A stretch of 64,000 bases of DNA from Microbacterium lacticum (lineage in GTDB: Bacteria > Actinomycetota > Actinomycetes > Actinomycetales > Microbacteriaceae). The notes under the pieces were generated by a model. The model was not told the origin of the DNA. It made no database searches and saw only the letters and a program-made list of their open reading frames with translations. This document shows positions 8,100 through 18,550 of the stretch, one piece after another. The stretch spans positions 496,001-560,000 of the forward strand of contig NZ_VFPS01000001.1 in assembly GCF_006716815.1 (NCBI RefSeq). Direction: 5' to 3'. A program made the translations under genes and the position numbers. Every line of letters starts with the position of its first letter. The stretch's first letter is position 1.

Positions 8100-10829
8100 T
8101 CAGCTCTCGCCGCCGGCGTTGCCGCTCGTTCCCGCCGTCACGTCGTTCAAGCGGTACTTCTCGATCGCCTGCGCCGACAGGGCGCGGTCGACCTTGCCCT
8201 CCTCGGCGAGCGACTGGAGCGTGCGCACCACGAGCGACGGACCGTCGATCTTGAAGAAACGACGTGCCGCGGCGCGCGTGTCGGAGAAGCCGAATCCGTC
8301 GGCGCCGAGGGTCGCGTACGAACCCGGCACCCACTTGCGGATCTGGTCCTGCACGGCGTGCTCGAAGTCGCTGACCGCGACGACGGGGCCTTCGGCATCG
8401 CGCAGCTTCTCGGTGATGTACGCGGTGCGCGGCTCCTCGAGCGGGTGCAGGAAGTTGTGCTCGTCGGCGGCGAGGCCGTCGCGGCGCAGCTCCGACCAGC
8501 TGGTGACCGACCACACGTCGGCGGCCACGCCCCAGTCATCCCGCAGCAGCTGCTGGGCCTCGAGCGCCCACGGCACGCCGACGCCCGACGCGAGCAGCTG
8601 GGCCCGCGGTCCTTCGCCGGTGCCCTCGGAGATGCGGTGGATGCCTCGGATGATGCCGTCTACGTCGACCCCCTCCGGCTCGGCCGGCTGGACGAGCGGT
8701 TCGTTGTACACCGTGAGGTAGTACATGACGTCGGGGTCCGGGTGGTTGCCGCCGTACATCCGGTCGAGGCCGGTGCGCACGATGTGGGCGATCTCGTAGC
8801 CGTAGGCCGGGTCGTAGGAGATCACGGCCGGGTTCGTCGACGCGAGCAGCGGCGAGTGGCCGTCGGCGTGCTGGGTGCCCTCGCCGGTGAGCGTCGTGCG
8901 CCCGGCGGTCGCGCCGATGAGGAAGCCGCGCGCCATCTGGTCGCCCGCCGCCCACAGGGCGTCGCCGGTGCGCTGGAAGCCGAACATCGAGTAGAAGATG
9001 TACACCGGGATCAGCGGCTCGCCGTGGGTCGAGTACGACGTTCCGGCCGCGGTGAACGCGGCGCTCGCGCCCGCCTCGTTGATGCCGACGTGCATGATCT
9101 GGCCCTGCGGGCTCTCCTTGTACGCCAGGAGCAGCTCGCGGTCGACCGAGGTGTAGTTCTGGCCGTGCGGGTTGTAGATCTTCGCGGTCGGGAAGAACGC
9201 GTCGATGCCGAAGGTGCGGGCCTCGTCGGGGATGATCGGGACGATCCGGTGACCGAAGCCCTTGGCGCGCAGCAGGTCCTTCAGCAGGCGCACGAACGCC
9301 ATGGTCGTGGCGACCTCCTGCGTGCCCGAGCCCTTCTTAGGGAGCGCGTACGCGTCGTCGCCGGGCAGCTCGATCGGCACGTGGTGGGTGCGCCGCTCGG
9401 GCAGGAACCCGCCGAGCGCGCGGCGGCGTTCGACCATGTACTCGATCGTCTCGTCCTGGAGACCCGGGTTGAAGTACGGCGGCAGGTAGGGGTTCTCCTC
9501 GAGCTGCGCGTCAGTGATCGGAATGCGCATCGAGTCGCGGAAGTGCTTGAGGTCGTCGAGGGTCATCTTCTTCATCTGGTGGGTCGCGTTGCGGCCCTCG
9601 AAGTGGTGACCGAGACCGTAGCCCTTGATCGTCTTGGCGATGATGACCGTGGGCTGGCCCTTGTGCTCGACGGCGGCCTTGTAGGCGGCGTAGAGCTTCT
9701 GGTAATCGAGGCCGCCGCGGCGCAGGCCGCCCCAGATGTAGTCGTCGGAGAGGTCCTTGACCATCGCGGCGGTGCGCTCGTCGCGACCGAAGAAGTGGTC
9801 GCGGATGAACTTGCCGTCCTCGGCGCGGTAGGTCTGGAAGTCGCCGTCGGGAGTGGTGTTCATGAGGCGAACGAGCGCGCCGTCGACATCCTTTTTCAGC
9901 AGGTCGTCCCAGCCGCGGCCCCAGACGACCTTGATGACGTTCCAGCCGGCGCCGCGGAAGAACGCCTCGAGCTCCTGGATGATCTTGCCGTTGCCGCGCA
10001 CGGGGCCGTCGAGGCGCTGCAGGTTGGCGTTGATGACGAACGTGAGGTTGTCGAGTCCCTCGTTGGCGGCGACCTGCAGCTGGCCGCGGCTCTCGACCTC
10101 GTCCATCTCGCCGTCGCCGAGGAAGGCCCACACGTGCGAATCGGAGAGGTCCTTGATCCCGCGGTTGGTGAGGTACTTGTTGTTCATCGCCTGGTAGATG
10201 GCGTTGATCGGGCCGAGGCCCATCGACACCGTCGGGAACTGCCAGTAGTCGGGGAACACGCGGGGGTGCGGGTAGGAGGGGAGGCCGTTGGGGGCCGCCG
10301 ACTTCTCCTGACGGAAGCCGTCGAGCTGGTCCTGGCTGAGGCGGCCCTCGAGGAACGAGCGGGCGTAGATGCCGGGCGAGGCGTGGCCCTGGATGAAGAT
10401 CTGGTCGCCGCCGTTCGGGTCGTCCAGACCCTTGAAGAAGTGGTTGAAGCCGACTTCGTACAGCGACGCCGACGAGGCGTACGTCGAGATGTGGCCGCCG
10501 ACGCCGATGCCGGGTCGCTGCGCGCGGTGCACGGTGATCGCGGCGTTCCAGCGGATCCAGCGGCGGTAGCGGCGCTCGAGCTCTTCGTCACCGGGGAACT
10601 CGGGCTCGTTCTCGGGGGCTATCGTGTTGATGTAGTCGGTGACGGGGACCTGGGGCACGTTCAGCTGCAGCTCGTGCGACTTGTTCAGCAGGCTCAGCAT
10701 GATCTCGCGACCGCGACCGGCGCCCTTCGCGTCGACGAGCTGCTGGAGCGACTCCGCCCACTCGCCGGTTTCTTCGGGATCGCTGTCCTGCGGGCCCTGC
10801 GAATACGGATCCTGATCGTTGACCGTCAC
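8100..10829 (-). CDS. aceE: Pyruvate dehydrogenase E1 component, homodimeric type
   Basis: Decarboxylates pyruvate with thiamine diphosphate and passes the acetyl group to the E2 lipoyl arm, making acetyl-CoA for the citric acid cycle and fatty-acid synthesis. The 909-residue length is that of the single-chain AceE. The ThDP-binding motif GDGEMDE followed about 30 residues later by NANLQRLDG is intact. No E2 or E3 gene is adjacent. In actinobacteria the sucB-type E2 and lpd, present at the far end of this window, can serve both complexes. It diverges from the MOSC gene across 159 bases. Confidence 0.95.
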   Translation of the reverse strand: MTVNDQDPYSQGPQDSDPEETGEWAESLQQLVDAKGAGRGREIMLSLLNKSHELQLNVPQVPVTDYINTIAPENEPEFPGDEELERRYRRWIRWNAAITVHRAQRPGIGVGGHISTYASSASLYEVGFNHFFKGLDDPNGGDQIFIQGHASPGIYARSFLEGRLSQDQLDGFRQEKSAAPNGLPSYPHPRVFPDYWQFPTVSMGLGPINAIYQAMNNKYLTNRGIKDLSDSHVWAFLGDGEMDEVESRGQLQVAANEGLDNLTFVINANLQRLDGPVRGNGKIIQELEAFFRGAGWNVIKVVWGRGWDDLLKKDVDGALVRLMNTTPDGDFQTYRAEDGKFIRDHFFGRDERTAAMVKDLSDDYIWGGLRRGGLDYQKLYAAYKAAVEHKGQPTVIIAKTIKGYGLGHHFEGRNATHQMKKMTLDDLKHFRDSMRIPITDAQLEENPYLPPYFNPGLQDETIEYMVERRRALGGFLPERRTHHVPIELPGDDAYALPKKGSGTQEVATTMAFVRLLKDLLRAKGFGHRIVPIIPDEARTFGIDAFFPTAKIYNPHGQNYTSVDRELLLAYKESPQGQIMHVGINEAGASAAFTAAGTSYSTHGEPLIPVYIFYSMFGFQRTGDALWAAGDQMARGFLIGATAGRTTLTGEGTQHADGHSPLLASTNPAVISYDPAYGYEIAHIVRTGLDRMYGGNHPDPDVMYYLTVYNEPLVQPAEPEGVDVDGIIRGIHRISEGTGEGPRAQLLASGVGVPWALEAQQLLRDDWGVAADVWSVTSWSELRRDGLAADEHNFLHPLEEPRTAYITEKLRDAEGPVVAVSDFEHAVQDQIRKWVPGSYATLGADGFGFSDTRAAARRFFKIDGPSLVVRTLQSLAEEGKVDRALSAQAIEKYRLNDVTAGTSGNAGGES

Positions 10830-10988
10830 GAGACACCTTTCGTCTTCTGGCAGATCGTGCCAGGTAGGGGCTTCGGGTGCGCGCGGCGTTGTGCAGCGTC
10901 CACGACGCGTCCTTGGATCAGCCTAGTCACAATCCGAGACCGGTCGGATGCGTTTCCCGACTCCGACGCGGCTGACAGACTGGACGTC

Positions 10989-11783
10989 GTGCCGCACGTC
11001 GTCGCCCTCTTCCGCCACCCCGTCAAGGGCTTCACGCCCGAGACGCGCGACGAGCTCGAGGTGCAGGAGGACGGCCGGATTGCGGGGGACCGGGTGCTCG
11101 CGTTCCGGTTCGCCGACGCCGCCCGGCCGGAGGAGCGCGACGGTCTCGACTACTGGCCGAAATCGAAGGGTCTCGCGCTGCAGGACTTCCCCTCGCTCGC
11201 GCGTCTGTCGGTGGCGTACGACGACGCCGAGCGTCGCGTGCGGGTCGCCCTGGGGTCGGAGGTGCTCGTCGAGGCGGGCATCGACGAGCCGGGACGCCGC
11301 CTCGTCGTGGACACCGTCACCCAGTACGTGCTCTCCTCGCCGGATGCCGCGCGCCTGCACGCGCCGGGACGGCTGCCTCTCGTGCTCGTGGGCGACGGGG
11401 TCACGTCCCGGTTCCAGGACCGAGCGCGCGGCTTCGTGTCGGTGCACACCCGCGAGAGCGCCGAGGCCCTGGACGCGGCGCTCCCGGCATCCGTCGACGA
11501 CCGGCGATTCCGCTCGAACGTCGTCATCGCCGGCGCCGCGGCCTGGTCCGAGCTCGACTGGAGCGGACCGGTGCGCATCGGCGACGTGCTCTTCGCCCCG
11601 CAGGGGCCGATCGTCCGCTGCCTCGCCACGCACGCGAACCCGGACACCGGCGAACGGGACGCGCCGATCCTCACGACCCTGACCCGCCGGTTCGGCCAGC
11701 AGCAGCCGACGCTCGGGCGCCTGCTGCTGCCGGTCTCGGGCGGCGGCCGCATCCGGGTGGGCGACGACGTGCGAGTCGACTAG
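10989..11783 (+). CDS. MOSC domain protein
   Basis: A 264-residue protein with an N-terminal MOSC beta-barrel (PHVVALFRHPVKGF) and a C-terminal MOSC core (RFRSNVVIAG, then a conserved region around RCLATHANPDTGERD). The family handles sulfur-carrying or molybdenum-cofactor chemistry; the substrate here is unknown. The likely start is GTG 10989; upstream in-frame codons belong to the shadow of aceE. No strong ribosome site is seen. It ends 28 bases before the convergent tRNA-Val. Confidence 0.82.
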   Translation: MPHVVALFRHPVKGFTPETRDELEVQEDGRIAGDRVLAFRFADAARPEERDGLDYWPKSKGLALQDFPSLARLSVAYDDAERRVRVALGSEVLVEAGIDEPGRRLVVDTVTQYVLSSPDAARLHAPGRLPLVLVGDGVTSRFQDRARGFVSVHTRESAEALDAALPASVDDRRFRSNVVIAGAAAWSELDWSGPVRIGDVLFAPQGPIVRCLATHANPDTGERDAPILTTLTRRFGQQQPTLGRLLLPVSGGGRIRVGDDVRVD

Positions 11784-11811
11784 CGGGCGTCGCGCTCCCG
11801 CGCGGGTGGGG

Positions 11812-11884
11812 TGGGCCCTGCCGGGATCGAACCGACGACATCCACGGTGTAAACGTGGCGCTCTACCAGCTGAGCTAAAGGCCC
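11812..11884 (-). tRNA. tRNA-Val (TAC)
   Basis: On the minus strand the acceptor GGGCCTT pairs with AGGGCCC. The D-arm is GCTC/GAGC, the anticodon loop TTTACAC carries TAC, and the T-loop is TTCGATC. The discriminator is A. The molecule is 73 bases without encoded CCA. Confidence 0.95.
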
Positions 11885-11897
11885 TGACGCGACCAGT

Positions 11898-13400
11898 CTA
11901 CGAGTCGCGCCCGACCACCCTGGGCTCCGCGGGGTTGTAGTACGTCTCGGCATCTTTGCCCAGGCGAGAGTGGCGGTGCGCGTAGGCGAAGTAGATCACG
12001 ATCCCGATGGCGAGCCAGATGAGGAACCGCAGCCACGTCTCCACGGTCAGGTTCAGCATGAGGTAGGTGCAGATCGCGGCGGATAGGAGCGGCAGGAACG
12101 GGCTCCACGGCACCCGGAAGCCGCGCTTCAGGTCCGGACGGGTGCGACGCAGCACCACGACGCCCACCGAGACGAGGACGAACGCCGACAGCGTGCCGAT
12201 GTTGACCATCTCCTCCAGGATGCCGACGGGCGTGAACCCGGCGACGAGGGCGACGACCACGGTCACGATGATCGAGATGAGCCACGGCGTGCGACGCGTC
12301 GGGTGCACCTTGGCGAGGGCGCCCGGCAGGAGATGGTCGCGCGCCATCGCGAAGATGATGCGGGTGGCGCCGATCAGGAGCGTCAGCACGACCGTGGTGA
12401 GACCGGCCACGGCGCCGGCGGAGATGACGGTCGCTATCCAGTCCTGCCCGTGATACGCGAAGGCGTTGGCGAGGGCGGCGGCGGGGTCGAGTTGGTCGTA
12501 GCGGACCATGCCGGTGACGACGAACGCGACCGCGCAGTAGAGGAGAGTGCAGATCGCGAGGGAGGCGATGATGCCGATCGGCATGTCGCGCTGCGGGTTC
12601 TTCGTCTCCTCGGCGGTCGTGGCGACGACATCGAAGCCGATGTAGGCGAAGAACACCAGCGCCGCACCGGCGAAGATGCCGCCGACACCGAACGCGGTCG
12701 GCTCGATTCCGGCGAGGAACTGCAGGAGCGGCTGCGTGAGCCCCGTCGCCGTCTCGCGGGGCGCGGCATCCGGAACGAACGGCGCATAGTTGGCCGGGTT
12801 GATGAACTGGATGCCGGCGACGATGACGAAGAGCACGATGAAGAGCTTCACGGCGACCAGCACGAGGTTCACGCGCATCGACTCGCGGATGCCGAAGGTC
12901 ATGAGCGCGCCGAGCACGACAACGAGGAGCACCGCGGGCAGATCGACCGTGCCGCCGTAGCTGATCTCGGGGGGAAGGACGACACCCAGCTGTCCGAGGA
13001 GCACGCCGAGATAGGCGCTCCATCCCTGGGCGACGACGCTCGCCCCGAGGAACATCTCGAGGATGAGATCCCACCCGATGATCCAGGCGAACAGCTCGCC
13101 CAGGGAGGCGTACGAGAACGTGTAGGCAGAACCCGACACCGGCACGGTCGAGGCGAATTCGGCGTAGCACATCGCGGCCAGCGCGCACGCGATCGCGGCG
13201 ACGACGAAGCTGACGACGATGGCGGGGCCGGCGACCTCGTGCGCCGCGCGGCCCGTGAGGGTGAAGATACCGGCGCCGATGACGACCCCGACGCCGAACA
13301 CGGTGAGGTCGAGGGCGGAGAGGGACTTCTTCAGCCGGAACTCCGGCTCCTCCGTGTCGGCGATCGACCGCTCGACCGATTTCGTGCGCATCACGCTCAT
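11898..13400 (-). CDS. APC-superfamily amino-acid permease (cationic amino-acid transporter type)
   Basis: A 500-residue inner-membrane transporter with about twelve hydrophobic helices. The N-terminal segment GVGVVIGAGIFTLTGRAA is the APC substrate-binding helix 1. The motif VFFAYIGFDVVATTAEE in helix 6 is typical of the CAT branch. It probably imports a basic or neutral amino acid; which one cannot be told. ATG 13400 is chosen over an upstream start because AGGAGG lies four bases ahead. It is convergent with nothing but the tRNA-Val and divergent from 13506. Confidence 0.9.
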   Translation of the reverse strand: MSVMRTKSVERSIADTEEPEFRLKKSLSALDLTVFGVGVVIGAGIFTLTGRAAHEVAGPAIVVSFVVAAIACALAAMCYAEFASTVPVSGSAYTFSYASLGELFAWIIGWDLILEMFLGASVVAQGWSAYLGVLLGQLGVVLPPEISYGGTVDLPAVLLVVVLGALMTFGIRESMRVNLVLVAVKLFIVLFVIVAGIQFINPANYAPFVPDAAPRETATGLTQPLLQFLAGIEPTAFGVGGIFAGAALVFFAYIGFDVVATTAEETKNPQRDMPIGIIASLAICTLLYCAVAFVVTGMVRYDQLDPAAALANAFAYHGQDWIATVISAGAVAGLTTVVLTLLIGATRIIFAMARDHLLPGALAKVHPTRRTPWLISIIVTVVVALVAGFTPVGILEEMVNIGTLSAFVLVSVGVVVLRRTRPDLKRGFRVPWSPFLPLLSAAICTYLMLNLTVETWLRFLIWLAIGIVIYFAYAHRHSRLGKDAETYYNPAEPRVVGRDS

Positions 13401-13505
13401 GAATCCTCCTCGCGGCGATCTCCGACGGGCGTCAGAGCCCACATGCTACCGCCTCGCCGCGCCGCGGAAAGGGTCGATGCCCGACCGGCGCGGTAGGTTG
13501 GACGG

Positions 13506-14237
13506 GTGAAAGCACGCCCCGCCGACCAGCTCCTCCTGATCGATCTCGCCCGTCTCGACGCCACGATCGGCCGAGCCGATGCGGAGCGGCGCAATCCCTC
13601 CCAGACGGCGCGCGTGAACGAGCTGCTCGCGCAGCGCCAGGCGGAATCGGCGGTGCTCACGGGACTCCTCGGTGAGCGCGACGACGCCCGTGCGGAGCTC
13701 GGCCGCCTCGAGTCCGACGTGGCGCTCGTCGACGCGCGCGTCGCCCGCGACACCGAACGCCTCGCTTCGACCTCCAACGTGAAGGAGGCGCAGGGGCTCG
13801 AACACGAGCTCGCATCGCTCGCGGGCCGCAAGAGCGACCTCGAAGACGCCGAGCTTGTGATCATGGAGCGACTCGAGTCGGCGGATGCCGCCGTGGCCGC
13901 GCAGGAGGCGGTGATCGCCGAGATCAACGAGTCCGGGGCGCACGCCAGCGCCGAGGGGAAGGCGGCCGTCGCGGCGGCGACCTCGTCGTGGGAGGCGGCC
14001 ACGCGTGACCGCGAGGCCGTTGCGGCGCGTGTGCCCGCCGAACTGCTGGCCGTGTACGACCGACTCGCGTCCCGCGGTGTCGGTGCGGGACTGCTGCGGC
14101 GTCGGGCGTGCGAGGCGTGCCACATGGTGCTCTCCGGCACCGATCTGCAGACACTGCGTCAGGCGGCCGACGACGATGTCGTCTTCTGCCCGGAGTGCGG
14201 CGCGATCCTGGTGCGCACCGACGAATCCGGCCTGTGA
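13506..14237 (+). CDS. Coiled-coil protein with C-terminal C4 zinc ribbon (zf-RING_7 / DUF164)
   Basis: A 243-residue cytoplasmic protein. Residues 1-190 are a long heptad-rich antiparallel coiled coil. Residues 198-236 form a zinc ribbon with ligand pairs CEAC and CPEC. The family is widespread in actinobacteria and is sometimes described as a nucleic-acid-binding CT398-like protein; its function is unproven. The start is GTG 13506. The next gene starts 13 bases after its stop, so the two are probably co-transcribed. Confidence 0.85.
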   Translation: MKARPADQLLLIDLARLDATIGRADAERRNPSQTARVNELLAQRQAESAVLTGLLGERDDARAELGRLESDVALVDARVARDTERLASTSNVKEAQGLEHELASLAGRKSDLEDAELVIMERLESADAAVAAQEAVIAEINESGAHASAEGKAAVAAATSSWEAATRDREAVAARVPAELLAVYDRLASRGVGAGLLRRRACEACHMVLSGTDLQTLRQAADDDVVFCPECGAILVRTDESGL

Positions 14238-14250
14238 GCCGACGGCGGCC

Positions 14251-16020
14251 GTGACCGCCGCGGGCGAGGTGCGGTGGCGGGTCGTGGGCCGCGAGGGCGG
14301 TTCGGTTGTGCTCGTCGACCTCGACGCCGGTCTCGACGAGGTGCGCCGGGAGCGGGTGGGTCCCGACCGGTGGGCCGTCGAGGCACCCGCCGCAGACCCC
14401 TCCGCCCGTTGGGTGTGGAGCGATACCGCGCGGTGGTACCCGGACCTCCTCGCCGCGGGGAGCGTCGTCGCGCGATGCCAGGACCTGCGGCTGTGCCACG
14501 CGATCCTGCGCGCGAGCACTCTCGTCCCCCCGGCCGCGCGCGCAGACCGGTCCGCTGACGCGCCCGGTGACGCGTCTCGCGACGAGCGGTGGGATGCCGC
14601 GCCGGTGGATGCCTCGTCAGCTGTCGCCCCGGCGGGGGAGCCCGCCCTCTTCGACCTCGACGACGCCCCGGCGGCACCGGTCGGCGTGCCCGACGGGATC
14701 GATGACGTGCTCGCCGAGTTCCGCCGCCAGCAGGACGCCCTCCGCGCGGCGAGCGACCCCGGTCGCCTGCGACTGCTGATCGCCGCCGAGTCGGCGGGCG
14801 CGCTGCTCGCCGCCGAGATGCAGGCTGCCGGGGTGCCGTGGAGCCTCGACGTGCACGAAGGCATCCTCGAGGCCACGCTCGGCGCGCGTCCGACCGGCGG
14901 GGCCGCGCCCGCGCGGGTGCAGGAGGTCGCGCGGGCGGTCCGTGACGCGCTCGGCGACCCGGCGGCGAGCCTCGACTCGCAGCCGAAGCTGCTGCGGAGC
15001 CTGCACCGAATCGGGATCCACGCGCGCTCGACGAGCCGGTGGGAGCTGGCGGAGTACGACCACCCCGTGATCGCGCCGCTGCTGGAGTACAAGAAGCTGA
15101 TGCGCCTCATGAGCGCCAACGGCTGGGCATGGCTCGACGAGTGGGCGCGCGGCGGCAGGTTCCGGCCCGTGTACGTGCCCGGCGGCGTCGTGACCGGGCG
15201 CTGGGCGTCGTCGGGCGGGGGAGCGCTGCAGCTGCCGCGGGCGCTGCGACCCGCGGTGCACGCCGACCCCGGGTGGACGCTCGTGGTCGCCGACGTCGCG
15301 CAGCTCGAGCCGCGCGTGCTCGCCGCGATGTCGGGCGATCTGGCCCTCGCCGAGGCGGCGCGGGGCCGCGACCTCTATGACGGGATCGTCGCGTCGGGCT
15401 CGATCGCCACGCGCGCCGAGGCGAAGATCGCGATGCTCGGCGCGATGTACGGCGCGACCACGGGCGACAGCGGGCGGCTCGTCCCCGCTCTGCGCCGCGC
15501 GTATCCGCGTGCCATGGGGCTGGTCGACGCCGCCGCCCGCACGGGAGACAGCGGCGGCGCCGTCACGACCTGGCTCGGCCGGTCGAGCGCGCCGGCCGGT
15601 TCGGAGTGGCACGAGGTGCAGGCGCGCGCCGGTGGGCCGGATGCCTCCGACGCCGACCGTGCGCAGGCGCGCCGCTCCGCGGGCGATCGAGGTCGCTTCA
15701 CGCGCAACTTCGTCGTGCAGGGAACCGCGGCCGAGTGGGCGCTCGCGTGGCTCGCCGACCTCCGGGGCCTTCTCGCCGAGCTGCCGGCGGTGCCGGTCGA
15801 ACAGGGCGCCGAGGCATCCGGGCCGGTGTTCTCCCGGCGCGCGCATCTGTGCTTCTTCCTCCACGACGAGATCATCGTGCACGCGCCGCTCGCGCAGGCG
15901 GAGGCGGTGGCGGATGCGGTCGCGCGGAGCGCCGAGCGGGCCGCACGGCTGCTGTTCGGTGGCTTCCCGATCGACTTCCCGCTGGACCTCCGCATCTCGA
16001 TCGACGCCGCGAAAGGGTGA
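14251..16020 (+). CDS. Family A DNA polymerase (PolA-like, 3'-5' exonuclease-like plus polymerase)
   Basis: A 589-residue protein resembling the Klenow part of DNA polymerase I without the 5' nuclease. Polymerase motif A is DVAQLEPR (near residue 346), motif B lies around RFTRNFVVQGTAAEWA, and motif C is HDE near residue 537. The N-terminal third corresponds to the exonuclease-like domain but does not show a convincing set of catalytic acidic residues, so proofreading is doubtful. Actinobacteria often carry this second PolA-like protein; its role is not established. The GTG 14251 start follows the zinc-ribbon gene closely. Confidence 0.88.
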   Translation: MTAAGEVRWRVVGREGGSVVLVDLDAGLDEVRRERVGPDRWAVEAPAADPSARWVWSDTARWYPDLLAAGSVVARCQDLRLCHAILRASTLVPPAARADRSADAPGDASRDERWDAAPVDASSAVAPAGEPALFDLDDAPAAPVGVPDGIDDVLAEFRRQQDALRAASDPGRLRLLIAAESAGALLAAEMQAAGVPWSLDVHEGILEATLGARPTGGAAPARVQEVARAVRDALGDPAASLDSQPKLLRSLHRIGIHARSTSRWELAEYDHPVIAPLLEYKKLMRLMSANGWAWLDEWARGGRFRPVYVPGGVVTGRWASSGGGALQLPRALRPAVHADPGWTLVVADVAQLEPRVLAAMSGDLALAEAARGRDLYDGIVASGSIATRAEAKIAMLGAMYGATTGDSGRLVPALRRAYPRAMGLVDAAARTGDSGGAVTTWLGRSSAPAGSEWHEVQARAGGPDASDADRAQARRSAGDRGRFTRNFVVQGTAAEWALAWLADLRGLLAELPAVPVEQGAEASGPVFSRRAHLCFFLHDEIIVHAPLAQAEAVADAVARSAERAARLLFGGFPIDFPLDLRISIDAAKG

Positions 16021-16032
16021 GACGCGGCGCGG

Positions 16033-17802
16033 TCAGTCGCAGGGCGCCGCGGCGACCGGCGCGACCGTGACCGGGTTCATCATCGGGGTGTGCACGATCA
16101 CCGGGTGGGGCGACTGTCCGTCCTTGCCCGCAAGGAACCGGAAGGTCGTCGTCTGCGACTGTCCCGGTGTCAGCGCGATGCGGACGACGGATGCCGGGTT
16201 CGCGCCGGGCACATCGGTCGAGACGACGGCCGCGCCGCCGCTCTCGACGCCGCCGAAATACCAGCCGCTGGGCACCATGACGGTCACGTCGGTCGTGATG
16301 TCGCCCGGGGCGCCCGGGTTCGTGCCTCCGGTCATCGACGGGGGGTAGGTGCGCGCGGAATCCGTCAGCGTGCTCTGCAGCGTCACGGCGACCTCGACCT
16401 CCGCGACGCCGTCGGCCCGGCACACGCGTGTGGACGGATCGACCTGCACATCGAGGAAGGTGTCGAGCTTTCCCGTGGTCGCGTCGTTGAAGAACACGCC
16501 GATGGCGTCATCTCCCGCGGCCCGATACCGGGCGAGCGTGCCGGCGAGCGGACCGTCGGCGAGCACCGCCTGTTCGTCGGCGTGCGCGCTCCACACCGAG
16601 ACGCGGCCCTGCGCGACGGGCTCGGCCAGCGCCTGCGCCCAGGCGGCCACGTCGAACGGCGTGTCGAGCAGCGTCTCGAAGAGGTGCGGGGTGAGGTCGC
16701 TCTGCATCGCGGTCTGCTCGAGCGGGGTGCGTTCGAGGTACGGACGCACGAGCATCTGCTCGATCACCGAGGCGGTGTCGACGACCGGGCCGTCGGAGAG
16801 CGTGAGCGGGCCGGTGATCCGCAGCAGCGCACGGAGCACGATCGGGTCGATCGACACGATCGCATCGGGCGCCGGCTGGGCGAGTGTCTGCCACCACGCC
16901 GACGCGAGACGGGCGCTCAGATCGAAGTCGGGGGTGACGGTGATGTTGGTGACGTATCGACCGAACGTCGGGCCGTACAGAGCGGTGAGTTCGGTCGGGA
17001 GCTCCTTGGCCGGCGGTGCGCTCCGTGCGAAGCTCGCCGAGTCGGCGTGCGCTCCGACGCTCAGCTTTCCGTCCGTCGCGCGCACCTCGATGAACGAACC
17101 GGTGATGCCGCCACCGGTGCGCGCCTCCGCGGCGTTCTGCACCATCACGAGCAGCGTGCGGTCGCCGTCCGCTCCGAGCATCGCCGGCAGGATCGACGCG
17201 GCCGACGCCGCGTCGTCGAGGAGCGGCGCGGCATCCGTCACGAACGCGCGGATGTCTGTCACGCCCTCGCGCATCGGCGGCAGCAGGGCGCCGGGGTCGA
17301 TGCGGTCGAGTTCGGTCTGCGCGTGGGCGGCCGCGTCGGCGGTCTGGCGCAGCGGCGCGGTGAGCCCCTGGATGCGGGCGAGATCGACGCCCGGCTCGGT
17401 GCCAGTGCCTGCATGAATGGCTTCGAGGAGCGGGTCGGCCGCGGCTGTCAGGTCGCGCACCGACTCCGCTGACACGCGCACCGCCGCGGCATTCGGTCCG
17501 GCGAACGGCAGCACCTCCGCGGCGCGCCAGAGCGGGTCGGAGGTGAGCTCGGCGGCACGGGCGGCGTGGGCGTGCACGTCGTCGAGTGCCGTCTGCGCGG
17601 CCGGCATGTCGCGCGTGCCGATCGCCGCCGTCAGCGTCGTCCGTTCCGCCTGCACCTCCTCCAGCTCGCCCTTCGCGAGCCACGCCCGCACGCCGAGCCA
17701 CGCGGCGATGCCGACGAGGAGGGCGAGCACCACCCCGATGGCGGGGAGGAGCCAGCGCCGGCGACCCGTGCGCGGCGGAGCGGTCGTCGGAGCGTCAGCC
17801 AC
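16033..17802 (-). CDS. DUF4012 domain membrane-anchored protein
   Basis: A 589-residue protein with a basic N-terminus, one membrane helix (about residues 17-38), a coiled stretch (about 45-110) and then a DUF4012 extracytoplasmic domain. The function is unknown; DUF4012 proteins are often found near surface polysaccharide genes. The start GTG 17802 overlaps the stop of the upstream LPXTG gene by eight bases, which suggests coupling. No clear ribosome site is present, and an in-frame ATG at 17901 inside the LPXTG gene remains possible. Confidence 0.8.
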   Translation of the reverse strand: MADAPTTAPPRTGRRRWLLPAIGVVLALLVGIAAWLGVRAWLAKGELEEVQAERTTLTAAIGTRDMPAAQTALDDVHAHAARAAELTSDPLWRAAEVLPFAGPNAAAVRVSAESVRDLTAAADPLLEAIHAGTGTEPGVDLARIQGLTAPLRQTADAAAHAQTELDRIDPGALLPPMREGVTDIRAFVTDAAPLLDDAASAASILPAMLGADGDRTLLVMVQNAAEARTGGGITGSFIEVRATDGKLSVGAHADSASFARSAPPAKELPTELTALYGPTFGRYVTNITVTPDFDLSARLASAWWQTLAQPAPDAIVSIDPIVLRALLRITGPLTLSDGPVVDTASVIEQMLVRPYLERTPLEQTAMQSDLTPHLFETLLDTPFDVAAWAQALAEPVAQGRVSVWSAHADEQAVLADGPLAGTLARYRAAGDDAIGVFFNDATTGKLDTFLDVQVDPSTRVCRADGVAEVEVAVTLQSTLTDSARTYPPSMTGGTNPGAPGDITTDVTVMVPSGWYFGGVESGGAAVVSTDVPGANPASVVRIALTPGQSQTTTFRFLAGKDGQSPHPVIVHTPMMNPVTVAPVAAAPCD

Positions 17803-18454
17803 GCGCGCGACGGGAGCGTCGCGCGACGAGGAGCGTCCCTCCGGCGATGACGAGTGCGCCCGCCCCCCAGAGGAACGGGAGTACCGCGGCCGCGTCGCCA
17901 CCAGTGGAGGGCAGGCTCAGCCCCGCCGTCGTGACGGTCGCCCCGGGAGGCGAGGTCAGGCACTGCGGCGTCGACGGCGGGTACGACAGCGGCACCGACA
18001 GCGTCGGGTCCACCTCGATCGTCGCGGTGATCTCCCCGCGCGCCCACGCGAAGTTGCCGGCGGTCTCGACCCACTCGCCGTTCGTGTACTCCCAACCCGG
18101 CCAGCCGTTGCCGCGTCCGTCGTCGCCGACCGAGGCGCCCGGCCACAGCACGGTGCCCGAGAGTCGGCCGTCGACGAGCTCGCCGAGCGGGATCGTGACG
18201 CTGTCGCTGCCGTTGGAGAGCACGAGCCGGGCGGTGTGCCCCGTGGCGACGTTGCTCGGATCGTTGAGGGCCACGGAGTACGTGATCCACGGCACGTCCG
18301 CGGAGCAGGCGGGCGAGACGCTCGACCCGCTCAGCGACGGTGTCACGGGCGGTGACGGCGCGTAGGAGTCCGAATCGGTGGCCGCCGCGGCGGCACTGGA
18401 CACGCCGAGCACCATCAACGCGGCGCACGCAACGGAAAGAAGAAACTTGCGCAT
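17795..18454 (-). CDS. Secreted surface protein with LPXTG-like sorting signal
   Basis: A 219-residue protein with a clear signal peptide (MRKFLLSVACAALMVLG, cleavage near AAAA). A beta-rich extracellular part is followed by a C-terminal LPSTGG, a hydrophobic helix and a basic tail ending RRSRRARG. That tail is the layout of a sortase substrate. ATG 18454 has GGGGAG six bases upstream. It precedes the DUF4012 gene in the same direction. The ligand or role is not evident. Confidence 0.85.
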   Translation of the reverse strand: MRKFLLSVACAALMVLGVSSAAAAATDSDSYAPSPPVTPSLSGSSVSPACSADVPWITYSVALNDPSNVATGHTARLVLSNGSDSVTIPLGELVDGRLSGTVLWPGASVGDDGRGNGWPGWEYTNGEWVETAGNFAWARGEITATIEVDPTLSVPLSYPPSTPQCLTSPPGATVTTAGLSLPSTGGDAAAVLPFLWGAGALVIAGGTLLVARRSRRARG

Positions 18455-18550
18455 GACTGCCTCCCCAATGGCAATCGGACCCAACCCCCCAGCCGGGCCC
18501 GTGCGAACACCGTAGCACGCCGGAGAGGCGGCGGACAGGTAGACTCGACG

